The position numbers and the translations under genes are program-made. From positions 1 to 12,770 of the forward strand of contig CAUGJN010000037.1 in NCBI GenBank assembly GCA_959599635.1: a stretch of DNA of 12,770 bases, in the 5' to 3' direction. Positions within the stretch are counted from its first letter, which is position 1. The number at the start of each line of letters is the position of its first letter. A model generated the notes under the pieces. It was not told the origin of the DNA. It did not search any database and was given only the letters and a program-made list of their open reading frames with translations. This DNA comes from an uncultured Collinsella sp. Lineage in GTDB: Bacteria; Actinomycetota; Coriobacteriia; Coriobacteriales; Coriobacteriaceae. Positions 6,337 to 12,661 of the stretch are shown here, piece after piece.

Positions 6337-7533
6337 ATGACTCAGGCAAGACAAGATGGCATCACGCTTAAGCAGTGGCTCCCGCTTATCGGGCTCGCCT
6401 GTTGCGCGTTCGTATTCAACACGTCGGAGTTCATGCCCATTGGCCTTCTGACTGATATTGCCGCGTCGTTCTCGCTCACCGAGGCCCAGGCAGGCATCAT
6501 GATTTCGGTCTATGCCTGGGGCGTCATGTTGCTGTCGTTGCCGCTTATGGTGTTTGCCTCGCGCTTCGAGTTCAGGCGTATGCTGCTCGGCGTGCTTGCC
6601 GTGTTCTCGCTGGGCCAGTTCCTGTCCGCCGTGGCGCCGACCTATCCCATCTTGGTCTGCGCACGCCTGGTGGTCGCCTGCGCGCACGCCGTGTTCTGGT
6701 CGGTCGCTTCGATCATAGCCTCGCGCCTGGTCGATACGCGTCATGGGGCGCTCGCCATCAGCATGATCGCCACGGGCTCGTCCATCGCGCAGATCTTCGG
6801 CCTGCCGATCGGCCGCGCCATCGGCCTGGCCGTGGGCTGGCGCATGACGTTTGCCGTGGTTGGAGCCTTCTCTGCCGCCGCGGTGGTGTACCAGGCAGCG
6901 GTGTTCCCGGTCATGCCGGCGGGCGAGCGCTTTACCGTCAAACAGCTGCCCGAGCTGCTCAAGAACCCGTTCCTGATTGCGCTCTACGCGGTCACGGTCT
7001 TTATGGCGACCGGCTACTACGCGGGTTACAGCTATATCGAGCCCTTCCTGGCGCAGGTCGCCCATGTCAACGCAAGCGCCATCACCATGACGCTGACGGC
7101 GTTTGGCTGCTCCGGTCTGCTCGGAAGCTGGCTGTTCGGCCGACTGTTCGATGGGCATCGCTTTCCGTTCTTGGCTATCACACTCTCCGGCGTGCCGGTG
7201 GCTCTGCTGCTCATGGGTCCGGTTGCACCGTCGCTCGTTGCCGTTCTCGCTGTTTGCGCGCTATGGGGCTGCTGCTCCACGGCCTTTAACGTGGCGTTTC
7301 AGGCCGAGCTCATCAAGTACACGCCGGCGGACTCGTCGGCTGTCGCCATGTCGATCTTCTCGGGCCTGTTTAACCTCGGCATCGGCACGGGCACCGCGAT
7401 CGGCGGCGCCGTGGTTTCGGGTCCCGGTATCACCTGGATTGGCTTCGCGGGCGGGGCGATTACCGTCGTGGGCGTCATCCTCGCCATTACGGTGCTGTTC
7501 CCGGCCATACGCCGCGCAAAGCCCGTCGCCTAA
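6337..7533 (+). CDS. sotB: MFS transporter, SotB-like sugar efflux protein
   Basis: A 398-residue inner-membrane protein with the hydrophobic pattern of a 12-helix major facilitator of the DHA1 family. From memory of E. coli SotB (YdeA), conserved stretches line up along the whole length: FVFNTSEFMPIGLLTDIA (about 25-42), GIMISVYAW (53-61), the ARLVVACAHAVFWSV stretch, ATGSSIAQIFGLPIGR, GWRMTFAVVG, YAGYSYIEPFLAQVA and MSIFSGLFNLGIGTG. SotB exports arabinose, lactose and similar sugars or analogues; the substrate here is inferred from family only, and drug efflux remains possible. I chose the ATG at 6337 because GGAGAGG lies 8 bases upstream; the open frame to 6289 would start inside the promoter. 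It has its own promoter and a long hairpin after the stop codon, so it is probably a single-gene unit. Confidence 0.85.
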   Translation: MTQARQDGITLKQWLPLIGLACCAFVFNTSEFMPIGLLTDIAASFSLTEAQAGIMISVYAWGVMLLSLPLMVFASRFEFRRMLLGVLAVFSLGQFLSAVAPTYPILVCARLVVACAHAVFWSVASIIASRLVDTRHGALAISMIATGSSIAQIFGLPIGRAIGLAVGWRMTFAVVGAFSAAAVVYQAAVFPVMPAGERFTVKQLPELLKNPFLIALYAVTVFMATGYYAGYSYIEPFLAQVAHVNASAITMTLTAFGCSGLLGSWLFGRLFDGHRFPFLAITLSGVPVALLLMGPVAPSLVAVLAVCALWGCCSTAFNVAFQAELIKYTPADSSAVAMSIFSGLFNLGIGTGTAIGGAVVSGPGITWIGFAGGAITVVGVILAITVLFPAIRRAKPVA

Positions 7534-7548
7534 TCACGTTCCCTCATC

Positions 7549-7620
7549 AGTTGCGGTGGAATAGAGACTGTTTGCCCGGTTTATTGGTCTCAACAGTCCC
7601 TATTTCACCGCAACTTATTT
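7549..7620 (+). terminator. Long imperfect hairpin ending in a T-rich tail
   Basis: Bases 7549-7572 and 7592-7615 are inverted copies of 24 bases that match at 22 positions, with a 19-base loop. The tail reads TTATTTT. It begins 16 bases past the sotB stop codon and probably ends that transcript. The stem is unusually long and AT-containing for a terminator, so it may be a miniature repeat element doing this job. Confidence 0.7.
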
Positions 7621-7645
7621 TGGGGGAGGGGATGCGCGGCGGGCA

Positions 7646-7651
7646 TACAAT
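7646..7651 (+). promoter_or_regulatory. Possible -10 box of the GH13 gene
   Basis: TACAAT, 37 bases before the ATG. No recognisable -35 lies at 16-18 bases; the region upstream is G-rich. Weak call. Confidence 0.3.
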
Positions 7652-7687
7652 GGATGGCGTTGCGTGAAAGATTACCGGGAGGTTGCT

Positions 7688-9064
7688 ATGTGGGCATACG
7701 AGACGACGTTCTACCAGATCTATCCGCTGGGCTTTTGCGGAGCTCCGCGCGAAAACGCCGCGCCCGTTGCCGAAGATGAGCTCGCCCAGGCTGCCAACGC
7801 AGCGCCCAACCCCGATGCGCCCATCATGAAGATCGCCCAATGGGCCGACTACCTGCAAGAGCTCGGCATCGGTGCTGTGCTCATTAACCCGCCGCTCGAA
7901 TCCGACAGCCATGGCTACGACACGCGCAGCCTGCGCCATATCGACCGTCGCCTGGGTGGGGATGCCGATTTTGCCGCCGTGTGCGAGACGCTGCACGCCC
8001 ATGGCATCCGCGTGGTGCTCGATGCGGTCTTCAACCATGTGGGCCGTGGCTTTTGGGCCTTCCGCGATGTGCTGGAGCGCGAGTGGGACTCGCCCTACAA
8101 GGATTGGTTCCACATCAGCTTTGACGGCGACTCCTGCTATGGCGATGGCTTTTGGTACGAGGGCTGGGAAGGCCATTTTGAGCTCGTGAAGCTCAACCTG
8201 CAAAACCCCGCCGTGGTTGATTACCTGCTCGAGTCCGTGCGCCGTTGGGCCGACGTCTTTGGCGTCGACGGCCTGCGCCTGGACGTTGCCTATATGCTCG
8301 ACCGCGACTTTATGCGCCGCCTGCACGCCTTTGCCCGTGAGCTCAAGCCTGACTTTGTGCTGATCGGCGAGACGCTCCACGGCGACTACAACCAGATCGT
8401 CAACGACGAGATGCTCGACTCCTGCACCAACTACGAGTGCTACAAGGGCCTGTACTCCAGCTTTAACTCGGTCAATATGTTCGAGATCGCGCACTCGCTG
8501 CACCGCCAGTTTGGCGGCGACCCCTGGTGCATCTACCGCGGCAAGCACCTGCTGTCGTTTGTCGACAACCACGACGTGCCGCGCCTGGCAAGTATCCTCA
8601 CCGACAAGTCGTGCCTGCGTCCCGCCTATGGCATGCTCTTTGGCATGCCGGGCATCCCGTGCGTCTACTATGGCAGCGAGTGGGGAATTGCCGGTGAAAA
8701 GGGTGGCCCCGATGGCGACTGGGCGCTGCGACCTGCGCTCGATGAGCCTGCGCCCAACGAGCTGACGGCCTTCATCAAGCAGCTCGCGCACCTTCGCTCG
8801 GCCGACGACGCGGCGGCCCGTGCTCTCAACTACGGTGCCTATCGCAACGTGGTGATCCAGAACAAGCAGCTGCTGTTCGAGCGCGCCTGTGACGGCGCGA
8901 CGGTGCTCGTGGCGGTCAATGCCGTGAACGAGCCCTATACCTTTGGAGCCGGCGAGCTCAACGGCTCCTTTGTCGACCTGCTTGCCGACGATGCGCCCAC
9001 GGTCGAGCTTACGGGTACCCTCGAGCTTGCACCCTATGAGGTGCGCTATCTGCTGAGGGCCTAG
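7688..9064 (+). CDS. GH13 alpha-amylase-family glycosidase, cytoplasmic
   Basis: A 458-residue (beta/alpha)8-barrel enzyme of glycoside hydrolase family 13 with all four signature regions: region I DAVFNH (112-117), region II GLRLDV with nucleophile Asp199, region III GETLHG with acid/base Glu228, and region IV FVDNHD with Asp296. There is no signal peptide and no extra starch-binding domain, so it probably acts inside the cell on short alpha-glucosides or maltodextrins; the exact substrate and linkage cannot be told. At about 310-350 the chain shows the family's late-barrel pattern (YGMLFGMPGIPCVYYGSEWG), and the C-terminal 80 residues look like a short beta domain. I chose the ATG at 7688, since GGGAGG lies 5 bases upstream; the frame is open to 7664. 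The next gene begins 3 bases after its stop codon, so the two are almost certainly cotranscribed. Confidence 0.92.
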   Translation: MWAYETTFYQIYPLGFCGAPRENAAPVAEDELAQAANAAPNPDAPIMKIAQWADYLQELGIGAVLINPPLESDSHGYDTRSLRHIDRRLGGDADFAAVCETLHAHGIRVVLDAVFNHVGRGFWAFRDVLEREWDSPYKDWFHISFDGDSCYGDGFWYEGWEGHFELVKLNLQNPAVVDYLLESVRRWADVFGVDGLRLDVAYMLDRDFMRRLHAFARELKPDFVLIGETLHGDYNQIVNDEMLDSCTNYECYKGLYSSFNSVNMFEIAHSLHRQFGGDPWCIYRGKHLLSFVDNHDVPRLASILTDKSCLRPAYGMLFGMPGIPCVYYGSEWGIAGEKGGPDGDWALRPALDEPAPNELTAFIKQLAHLRSADDAAARALNYGAYRNVVIQNKQLLFERACDGATVLVAVNAVNEPYTFGAGELNGSFVDLLADDAPTVELTGTLELAPYEVRYLLRA

Positions 9065-9067
9065 CCC

Positions 9068-9631
9068 ATGCCTGTGTCTGACGAGGGCTATCAGCATATT
9101 GAGCATGGGTTTGAGCCCGTGTTCGACCGGCGCTCGCGCGTTTTGGTGCTGGGGTCGTTTCCCTCGGTGCTCTCGCGTGCCAATGCCTTCTACTATGGCA
9201 ATCCGCAGAACCGCTTTTGGCGTGTGATGGCCGCGTGCCTTGGTGCGCCCGTGCCGCCCAACGAGGGAGACTCTTTGGCGAGCGGCGAGCCCGCGACGCT
9301 CGCCGCCTCGATTGCTGCCAAGCGGGCTATGCTGCTCAACGGCGGTGTGGCCCTGTGGGACGTGATCGAGAGCTGCGACATTAAGGGCTCGAGTGACGCT
9401 AGCATCAAAAACGTTGTGCCGGCACATATTGAACGCATTGTGGATGCCACGCCGATCGAGATCGTTGTTTGCAACGGCGGCACGGCCGGACGGCTCTACA
9501 AACGCTATCTACAAGAGCGGACGGGGCTACCCGCCATCGTGCTGCCGTCGACGAGTCCTGCCAACGCGGCGTGGCGTTTGGAGCGGCTTGTCGAGCGTTG
9601 GAGTGAAGCCGTTGACTGGGCAGCTCATTAA
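9068..9631 (+). CDS. DNA-deoxyinosine glycosylase-like protein (UDG superfamily)
   Basis: A 187-residue protein of the uracil-DNA glycosylase fold, closest to the hypoxanthine-DNA glycosylase (family 6) group, which removes deaminated adenine from DNA in base excision repair. The N-terminal motif LVLGSFPSVLSRANAFYYG (about 27-44), followed by NPQNRFW, corresponds to UDG motif 1 and the product-binding segment. LWDVIESCDIKGSSDASIKN is typical of this group, CNGGTAGRLY follows, and LPSTSPANA (159-167) is the motif 2 equivalent. The protein is compact and cytoplasmic with no added domains. The ATG at 9068 is 3 bases past the GH13 stop codon with GAGGG 8 bases upstream, so translational coupling is likely. 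It meets the minus-strand gene tail to tail with a single base between stop codons. Uracil versus hypoxanthine preference is not visible from the sequence. Confidence 0.82.
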   Translation: MPVSDEGYQHIEHGFEPVFDRRSRVLVLGSFPSVLSRANAFYYGNPQNRFWRVMAACLGAPVPPNEGDSLASGEPATLAASIAAKRAMLLNGGVALWDVIESCDIKGSSDASIKNVVPAHIERIVDATPIEIVVCNGGTAGRLYKRYLQERTGLPAIVLPSTSPANAAWRLERLVERWSEAVDWAAH

Positions 9632-9632
9632 T

Positions 9633-10304
9633 TTAGATTATTGATTGAGTGCGGGCGCCGAGGTGTTTCAGAACGCCTCGCCAGATCGGCACGGGCACGG
9701 CTGGCTCGGCGCAAGCCATGCCGTCGGCGTCGACGTCCTCGGCATTACCACCACCAAGTCGCTGCGCATGCTCAACCGAACAGCCCATACGAACGGCGCC
9801 TACGAGCTTGTCCATCGCTTCCGAAAACGGTCGCCGCAAGAGTCCCATGCGCGGTGAGTGACGAAGCGCCGCGAAGCCGCTGCCGGTACAGGCGACAACG
9901 CCGCCGCACCATGACAGCCCACGAAGGTCGCACGCCGCTCGCAGACGCACGACGAGCCCGTGTGCTCGCTCCAGGCCGCCGATGTCGGCCTGGACAACAA
10001 CGTAGGCACGCGTCCCTGCGCCGCCAAAGCGGTCGAGCACCTGCTCAATGGGCGCCATCGCTTCATCATTGGGTGCATCTTCAACGGCGAACACAATGCC
10101 ATCGGCGGTACCGGCAACGCTGCCGGCATCATCCGCCTCCAAGTCGACTGGATGGGGGAGTGCGGTGCCGGAAATCTGTGCATAGGCGGCGATGGCATCC
10201 TGCAGGTCCCAGAGCAAAAACTCAAGATCGGCGCTCTTGGGAATACTGATATACGCAATGGTTTGCAGCGTTTTTGGTACATCGCCGCGTGCGGTCGTCT
10301 CCAT
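9633..10304 (-). CDS. Protein of unknown function, possibly flavodoxin-like
   Basis: A real gene by its very strong ribosome binding site (AAAGGAGG, 4 bases before the ATG at 10304), its position between two genes and ordinary codon use. It encodes 223 residues with no signal peptide or membrane helix. I do not recognise it firmly. A strand-helix pattern, AYISIPKS (17-24), ADGIVFAVEDAPNDEAMAPIEQVLDRF (67-93, quoted in part by its ends), YVVVQAD (101-107) and CGGVVACTGSG (133-143), recalls the flavodoxin/NADPH-dependent FMN reductase fold, where such an ADGIVF strand precedes the flavin loop. The usual P-Y-G flavin-contact residues are absent, so it may not bind FMN. The C-terminal 45 residues are low-complexity and probably flexible. 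It is divergent from the aminotransferase gene and convergent with the glycosylase gene. Confidence 0.7.
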   Translation of the reverse strand: METTARGDVPKTLQTIAYISIPKSADLEFLLWDLQDAIAAYAQISGTALPHPVDLEADDAGSVAGTADGIVFAVEDAPNDEAMAPIEQVLDRFGGAGTRAYVVVQADIGGLERAHGLVVRLRAACDLRGLSWCGGVVACTGSGFAALRHSPRMGLLRRPFSEAMDKLVGAVRMGCSVEHAQRLGGGNAEDVDADGMACAEPAVPVPIWRGVLKHLGARTQSII

Positions 10305-10397
10305 GCCGCCTCCTTTCCGGTTGGTTTCCGTTTAGGTTACACCGTCCGGCGGCGTTCCGCCGCGCTATCCTAGTGCAACCCTTACGAAAGGAACGTC
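10305..10397. promoter_or_regulatory. Divergent control region
   Basis: A 93-base gap between two divergent starts. It contains a 6-bp hairpin (10347-10352 with 10357-10362, CGTT loop) and TATCCT (10366-10371), a possible -10 box for the aminotransferase gene. On the minus strand TAACCT (10334-10339) is a possible -10 for the unknown gene. No good -35 box was found for either. AAAGGA lies 5 bases before the ATG at 10398. Confidence 0.3.
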
Positions 10398-11534
10398 ATG
10401 CGTCTGCCCATGAACACCTCGCTTGCCACGCTCAAGCCCTCCGGCATCCGTCGGATTAACGCACTCGCCGCGCAGCATCCGGGATGCATTGCGCTTGCGC
10501 TCGGTGAGCCCGATTTTCCCACGCCCGATGTGGTTAGCGCCGAGGTGACTGCTTCGTTGGACCGCGGCGACACGCACTATCCGCCCAACAACGGTCGCCC
10601 CGCCCTGCGCGAGGCACTGTCCGAATATATGGGTGACGCGGGTCTGGAGTTTTCCGCCGATGAGGTCATCCTGACCGACGGCGCGACCGAGGCCCTGTCG
10701 GCAACATTCATGGCCATGCTCAACCCCGGCGACGAGGTCATTATCCCCACGCCGGCTTTTGGTCTGTACGAGAGCATCGTCGTAGCCAATCACGCCAAGG
10801 CGGTCTTTTTGGATACAGAGCCTGCGCAATTTCAGATTGACGAGGATGCGCTTCGCGCCTGTGTGACCCCGGCGACCAAGGCCATCGTTATCTGCTCGCC
10901 CAACAATCCCACGGGCTGCATTCTCAACGCGGCATCGCTCGACGTCGTGGCGCGCGTGGCAGAGCAGGCGGGCATCTACGTAGTCTGCGACGACGTATAC
11001 AACCGCCTCGTCTATGTGGACGGCTACGAGCGCTTCGCCCAGCGACACCCGGAGCTGCGCGAGCAGACGGTGATCATTGAGAGCTTCTCCAAACCTTGGG
11101 CCATGACCGGCTGGCGCTTGGGCTGGCTTGCAGCCGCAGCCCCCGTCATCGCCGAGATCGCAAAAGCCCACCAATACCTAGTATCGAGCGCCGTCTCCTT
11201 TGAGATGGACGCCGCAGCCCGAGCCCTGACCGTCGACCCAACCCCCATGCTCAAAGTCTACCGAGCCCGCCGCGAACGCGTACTCGCAGCCTTAAACGCC
11301 ATGGGCCTCGACGTAGTAGAGCCCGCAGGAGCCTTCTACACTTTCCCGAGCATCAAAAAGTTCGGCCTAACCAGCGAAGACTTCTGCATCAAAGCCATCG
11401 AAGAGGCAAACGTAGCCCTAGTCCCGGGCGACTGCTTCGGCACCGAAGGCCACATCCGCCTAAGCTACTGCGTCTCCGACAAAGACCTAGACGAAGGCCT
11501 CCACCGCCTGTCCACCTTCGTTTCAACCCTGTAG
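10398..11534 (+). CDS. Class I/II PLP-dependent aminotransferase
   Basis: A cytoplasmic fold-type I transaminase of 378 residues that moves an amino group between an amino acid and a 2-oxo acid. Visible family residues are ALGEPDFPTP (34-43), the GATEAL phosphate-binding turn (95-100), NNPTG (169-173), DDVY (198-201), the Schiff-base Lys232 in SFSKPWAMTGWRLGW, and the carboxylate-binding Arg354 in GHIRLSYC. It belongs to the Asp/aromatic/PatA-like branch; the substrate cannot be set, so no symbol is given. The ATG at 10398 has AAAGGA 5 bases upstream and the length is normal. Codon use changes inside the gene: none of about 20 leucines in the first 245 codons is CTA, but 5 of 13 in the rest are, together with more GTA, GCA and CGA. 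The protein motifs stay intact across the change, so the gene should work. Confidence 0.93.
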   Translation: MRLPMNTSLATLKPSGIRRINALAAQHPGCIALALGEPDFPTPDVVSAEVTASLDRGDTHYPPNNGRPALREALSEYMGDAGLEFSADEVILTDGATEALSATFMAMLNPGDEVIIPTPAFGLYESIVVANHAKAVFLDTEPAQFQIDEDALRACVTPATKAIVICSPNNPTGCILNAASLDVVARVAEQAGIYVVCDDVYNRLVYVDGYERFAQRHPELREQTVIIESFSKPWAMTGWRLGWLAAAAPVIAEIAKAHQYLVSSAVSFEMDAAARALTVDPTPMLKVYRARRERVLAALNAMGLDVVEPAGAFYTFPSIKKFGLTSEDFCIKAIEEANVALVPGDCFGTEGHIRLSYCVSDKDLDEGLHRLSTFVSTL

Positions 11535-11586
11535 CCATCAGGGACGCAACGCATCAGCCTACCGACATAAGGGTTATGCGTGGGGC

Positions 11587-11803
11587 GCGTCGCTCAACGG
11601 GCGCGAGGATTCGCAGCAAAGTTACCGCAGCTCCGGTCCGAGGGGCCGGGTTGAGATTTTCGTAGATTCCGCACGAGCCGAAGGCCACTTAATGTGGCCT
11701 TCGTGCGAGCCAGGACTTGACCGAGCGAAAATCTCAACCCGGCCCCTCGGACCGGAGCGTATGCAGGGTTTGTGTACGAATCCTCGCACCCGTTGACCGA
11801 CGC
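11587..11803. repeat. 217-base fold-back element with perfect 33-base arms
   Basis: Three nested stems share one axis. The outer arms, 11587-11613 and 11777-11803, pair at 25 of 27 positions. The middle arms, 11630-11662 and 11726-11758, are perfect inverted copies of 33 bases. The inner hairpin pairs CGAAGGCCAC (11679-11688) with GTGGCCTTCG (11694-11703) around TTAAT. Short unpaired stretches separate them. No convincing coding sequence is inside. It begins about 50 bases after the aminotransferase stop codon, and the outer right arm contains the -35 box of the rplJ promoter. No T-run follows, so it is not a standard terminator. It could be a MITE-like element, a cruciform or the source of a structured RNA. 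Confidence 0.85.
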
Positions 11804-11821
11804 CAGGGTCCCCGCCATAAT
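11793..11821 (+). promoter_or_regulatory. Promoter of the rplJ-rplL operon
   Basis: TTGACC (11793-11798), a 17-base spacer and CATAAT (11816-11821). The predicted start, near 11828, is just ahead of the L10 leader. The -35 box falls within the outer arm of the fold-back element. Confidence 0.7.
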
Positions 11822-11842
11822 ACTTTCGGTTCACGCACGAAT

Positions 11843-11920
11843 CCGCTGCCAGAGACAGCCGGCGCAAACGGGCTTTGCCCGCGAGCTTAATGGGATATCC
11901 CGCCAGCCGAGGTGGTCGAG
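11843..11920 (+). promoter_or_regulatory. Ribosomal protein L10 leader
   Basis: A structured mRNA leader bound by the L10-L7/L12 complex to hold back its own synthesis. Recognised from landmarks of the known L10 leader family: CCGCTGCCAGAGACAGC (11843-11859), then GGCGC, a small hairpin CGGGCTTTGCCCG (11869-11881), GCTTAAT (11885-11891), and CCGCC...GCCGAGGTG (11900-11914) closing the stem. It lies 5' of rplJ and is followed by an intrinsic terminator, so control is probably by transcription attenuation. End points are approximate. Confidence 0.88.
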
Positions 11921-11935
11921 TAGATATGTCTTCTC

Positions 11936-11972
11936 GCCCCCGTCGCTCATGCAGCGCGGGGGCTTTCTTTTT
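11936..11972 (+). terminator. Intrinsic terminator/attenuator in the rplJ leader
   Basis: Stem GCCCCCG (11936-11942) with CGGGGGC (11957-11963), extended inside by CGCT with AGCG past a bulged T, then TTTCTTTTT (11964-11972). It stands between the L10 leader and rplJ, where such attenuators end transcription when L10 is in excess. About 65 bases remain to the rplJ start. Confidence 0.88.
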
Positions 11973-12037
11973 GGACATGCCCCCGTCACGTCCTTGTGGC
12001 GGACCGTGCCCGGAAAGAATTCGAGGAGGTGTAATTC

Positions 12038-12559
12038 ATGCCCCAGCAGTACAAAATCGACAAGGTTGCAGAGATCGAGTCCCGTATCGCCGAGAACGCC
12101 GGTCTGTTCGTCGTCAACTACAACGGTCTGACGGTTAAGCAGGCTCAGGAGCTGCGTCATCAGCTTCGCGAGTGCGGCGCCGAGATGAAGGTCTACAAGA
12201 ACAACCTGGTCAAGATCGCTCTCAAGAACCAGGAGCAGCCCGAGATCGACGAGATCCTCGCCGGCCCCGTCGCTTATGTGTTCTACGAGACCGAGCCGGT
12301 CGAGGCCGCTAAGGCCCTTAAGGACTTCTCCGCTAAGTCCAAGGGCGTCCTTGAGATCAAGGGCGGTATCTCCGACGGCAAGGCCGTTTCCGCTGATGAT
12401 GTTAAGGCTATCGCCGAGCTGCCCACCAAGGATCAGCTTCTCGGCCAGATCGCCGGTCTCATCTCCGGTTTCGCTCGCGACATCGCTGTCTGCGTCAACG
12501 GCGTTTCCTCTGGTCTCGCTCGTTCGATCCAGCAGGTCTCCGAGCAGAAGGCAGCCTAG
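12038..12559 (+). CDS. rplJ: 50S ribosomal protein L10
   Basis: L10 (uL10) forms the base of the ribosomal stalk: it binds 23S rRNA and L11 through its N-terminal domain and carries L7/L12 dimers on its C-terminal helix. The 173 residues match the family length. Typical stretches are AGLFVVNYNGLTVKQAQELR (21-40), EMKVYKNNLVKIAL, LAGPVAYVFYETEPVEAAKAL, KGGISDGKAV and ELPTKDQLLGQIAGLI, followed by the C-terminal helix that binds L12. The ATG at 12038 has GGAGG 8 bases upstream. Codon use is strongly biased (AAG, GCC, GAG, ATC), as expected for a highly expressed gene. Preceded by its autoregulatory leader and attenuator and followed by rplL. The L11-L1 genes are not directly upstream; an aminotransferase gene is there instead. 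Confidence 0.98.
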   Translation: MPQQYKIDKVAEIESRIAENAGLFVVNYNGLTVKQAQELRHQLRECGAEMKVYKNNLVKIALKNQEQPEIDEILAGPVAYVFYETEPVEAAKALKDFSAKSKGVLEIKGGISDGKAVSADDVKAIAELPTKDQLLGQIAGLISGFARDIAVCVNGVSSGLARSIQQVSEQKAA

Positions 12560-12573
12560 TCGCTGTTTTCACC

Positions 12574-12643
12574 CGCGGCGGCAACGCCGCGCCCCTGGCG
12601 CATTCGCGCCGTGTTTTAACTGATCTCCGTGCATCCGCACGGA
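12574..12643 (+). promoter_or_regulatory. Three hairpins between rplJ and rplL
   Basis: CGCGGCG-GCAA-CGCCGCG (12574-12591) is a 7-bp stem with a GNRA-type loop. GGCGC-ATTC-GCGCC (12597-12610) follows, with GTGTTTT behind it. TCCGTGC-ATCC-GCACGGA (12626-12643) ends shortly before the rplL ribosome binding site. The middle one could be a weak terminator, and the others could be processing or stability elements that raise L7/L12 over L10. Functions are inference. Confidence 0.5.
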
Positions 12644-12661
12644 AACCGAAAGGACTTAGAA

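Noticed and set aside
7547..9427. 626-residue open frame on the minus strand across the GH13 and glycosylase genes
   Set aside because: The plus strand carries complete GH13 catalytic motifs and a good ribosome binding site. The minus frame has no known motif and extends through the hairpin at 7549-7615.
9641..10249. 202-residue plus-strand frame opposite the unknown minus-strand gene
   Set aside because: Very Arg-rich composition typical of a wrong frame, whereas the minus frame has an excellent ribosome binding site and balanced composition.
11622..11978. 118-residue minus-strand frame covering the fold-back element and the L10 leader
   Set aside because: It crosses perfect inverted repeats, a promoter, the leader and the terminator; coding there is implausible.
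11535..12037. tRNA or transposase gene near the fold-back element
   Set aside because: I looked for a cloverleaf with CCA-type ends and for transposase motifs and saw none; the 33-base arms do not fit a tRNA.
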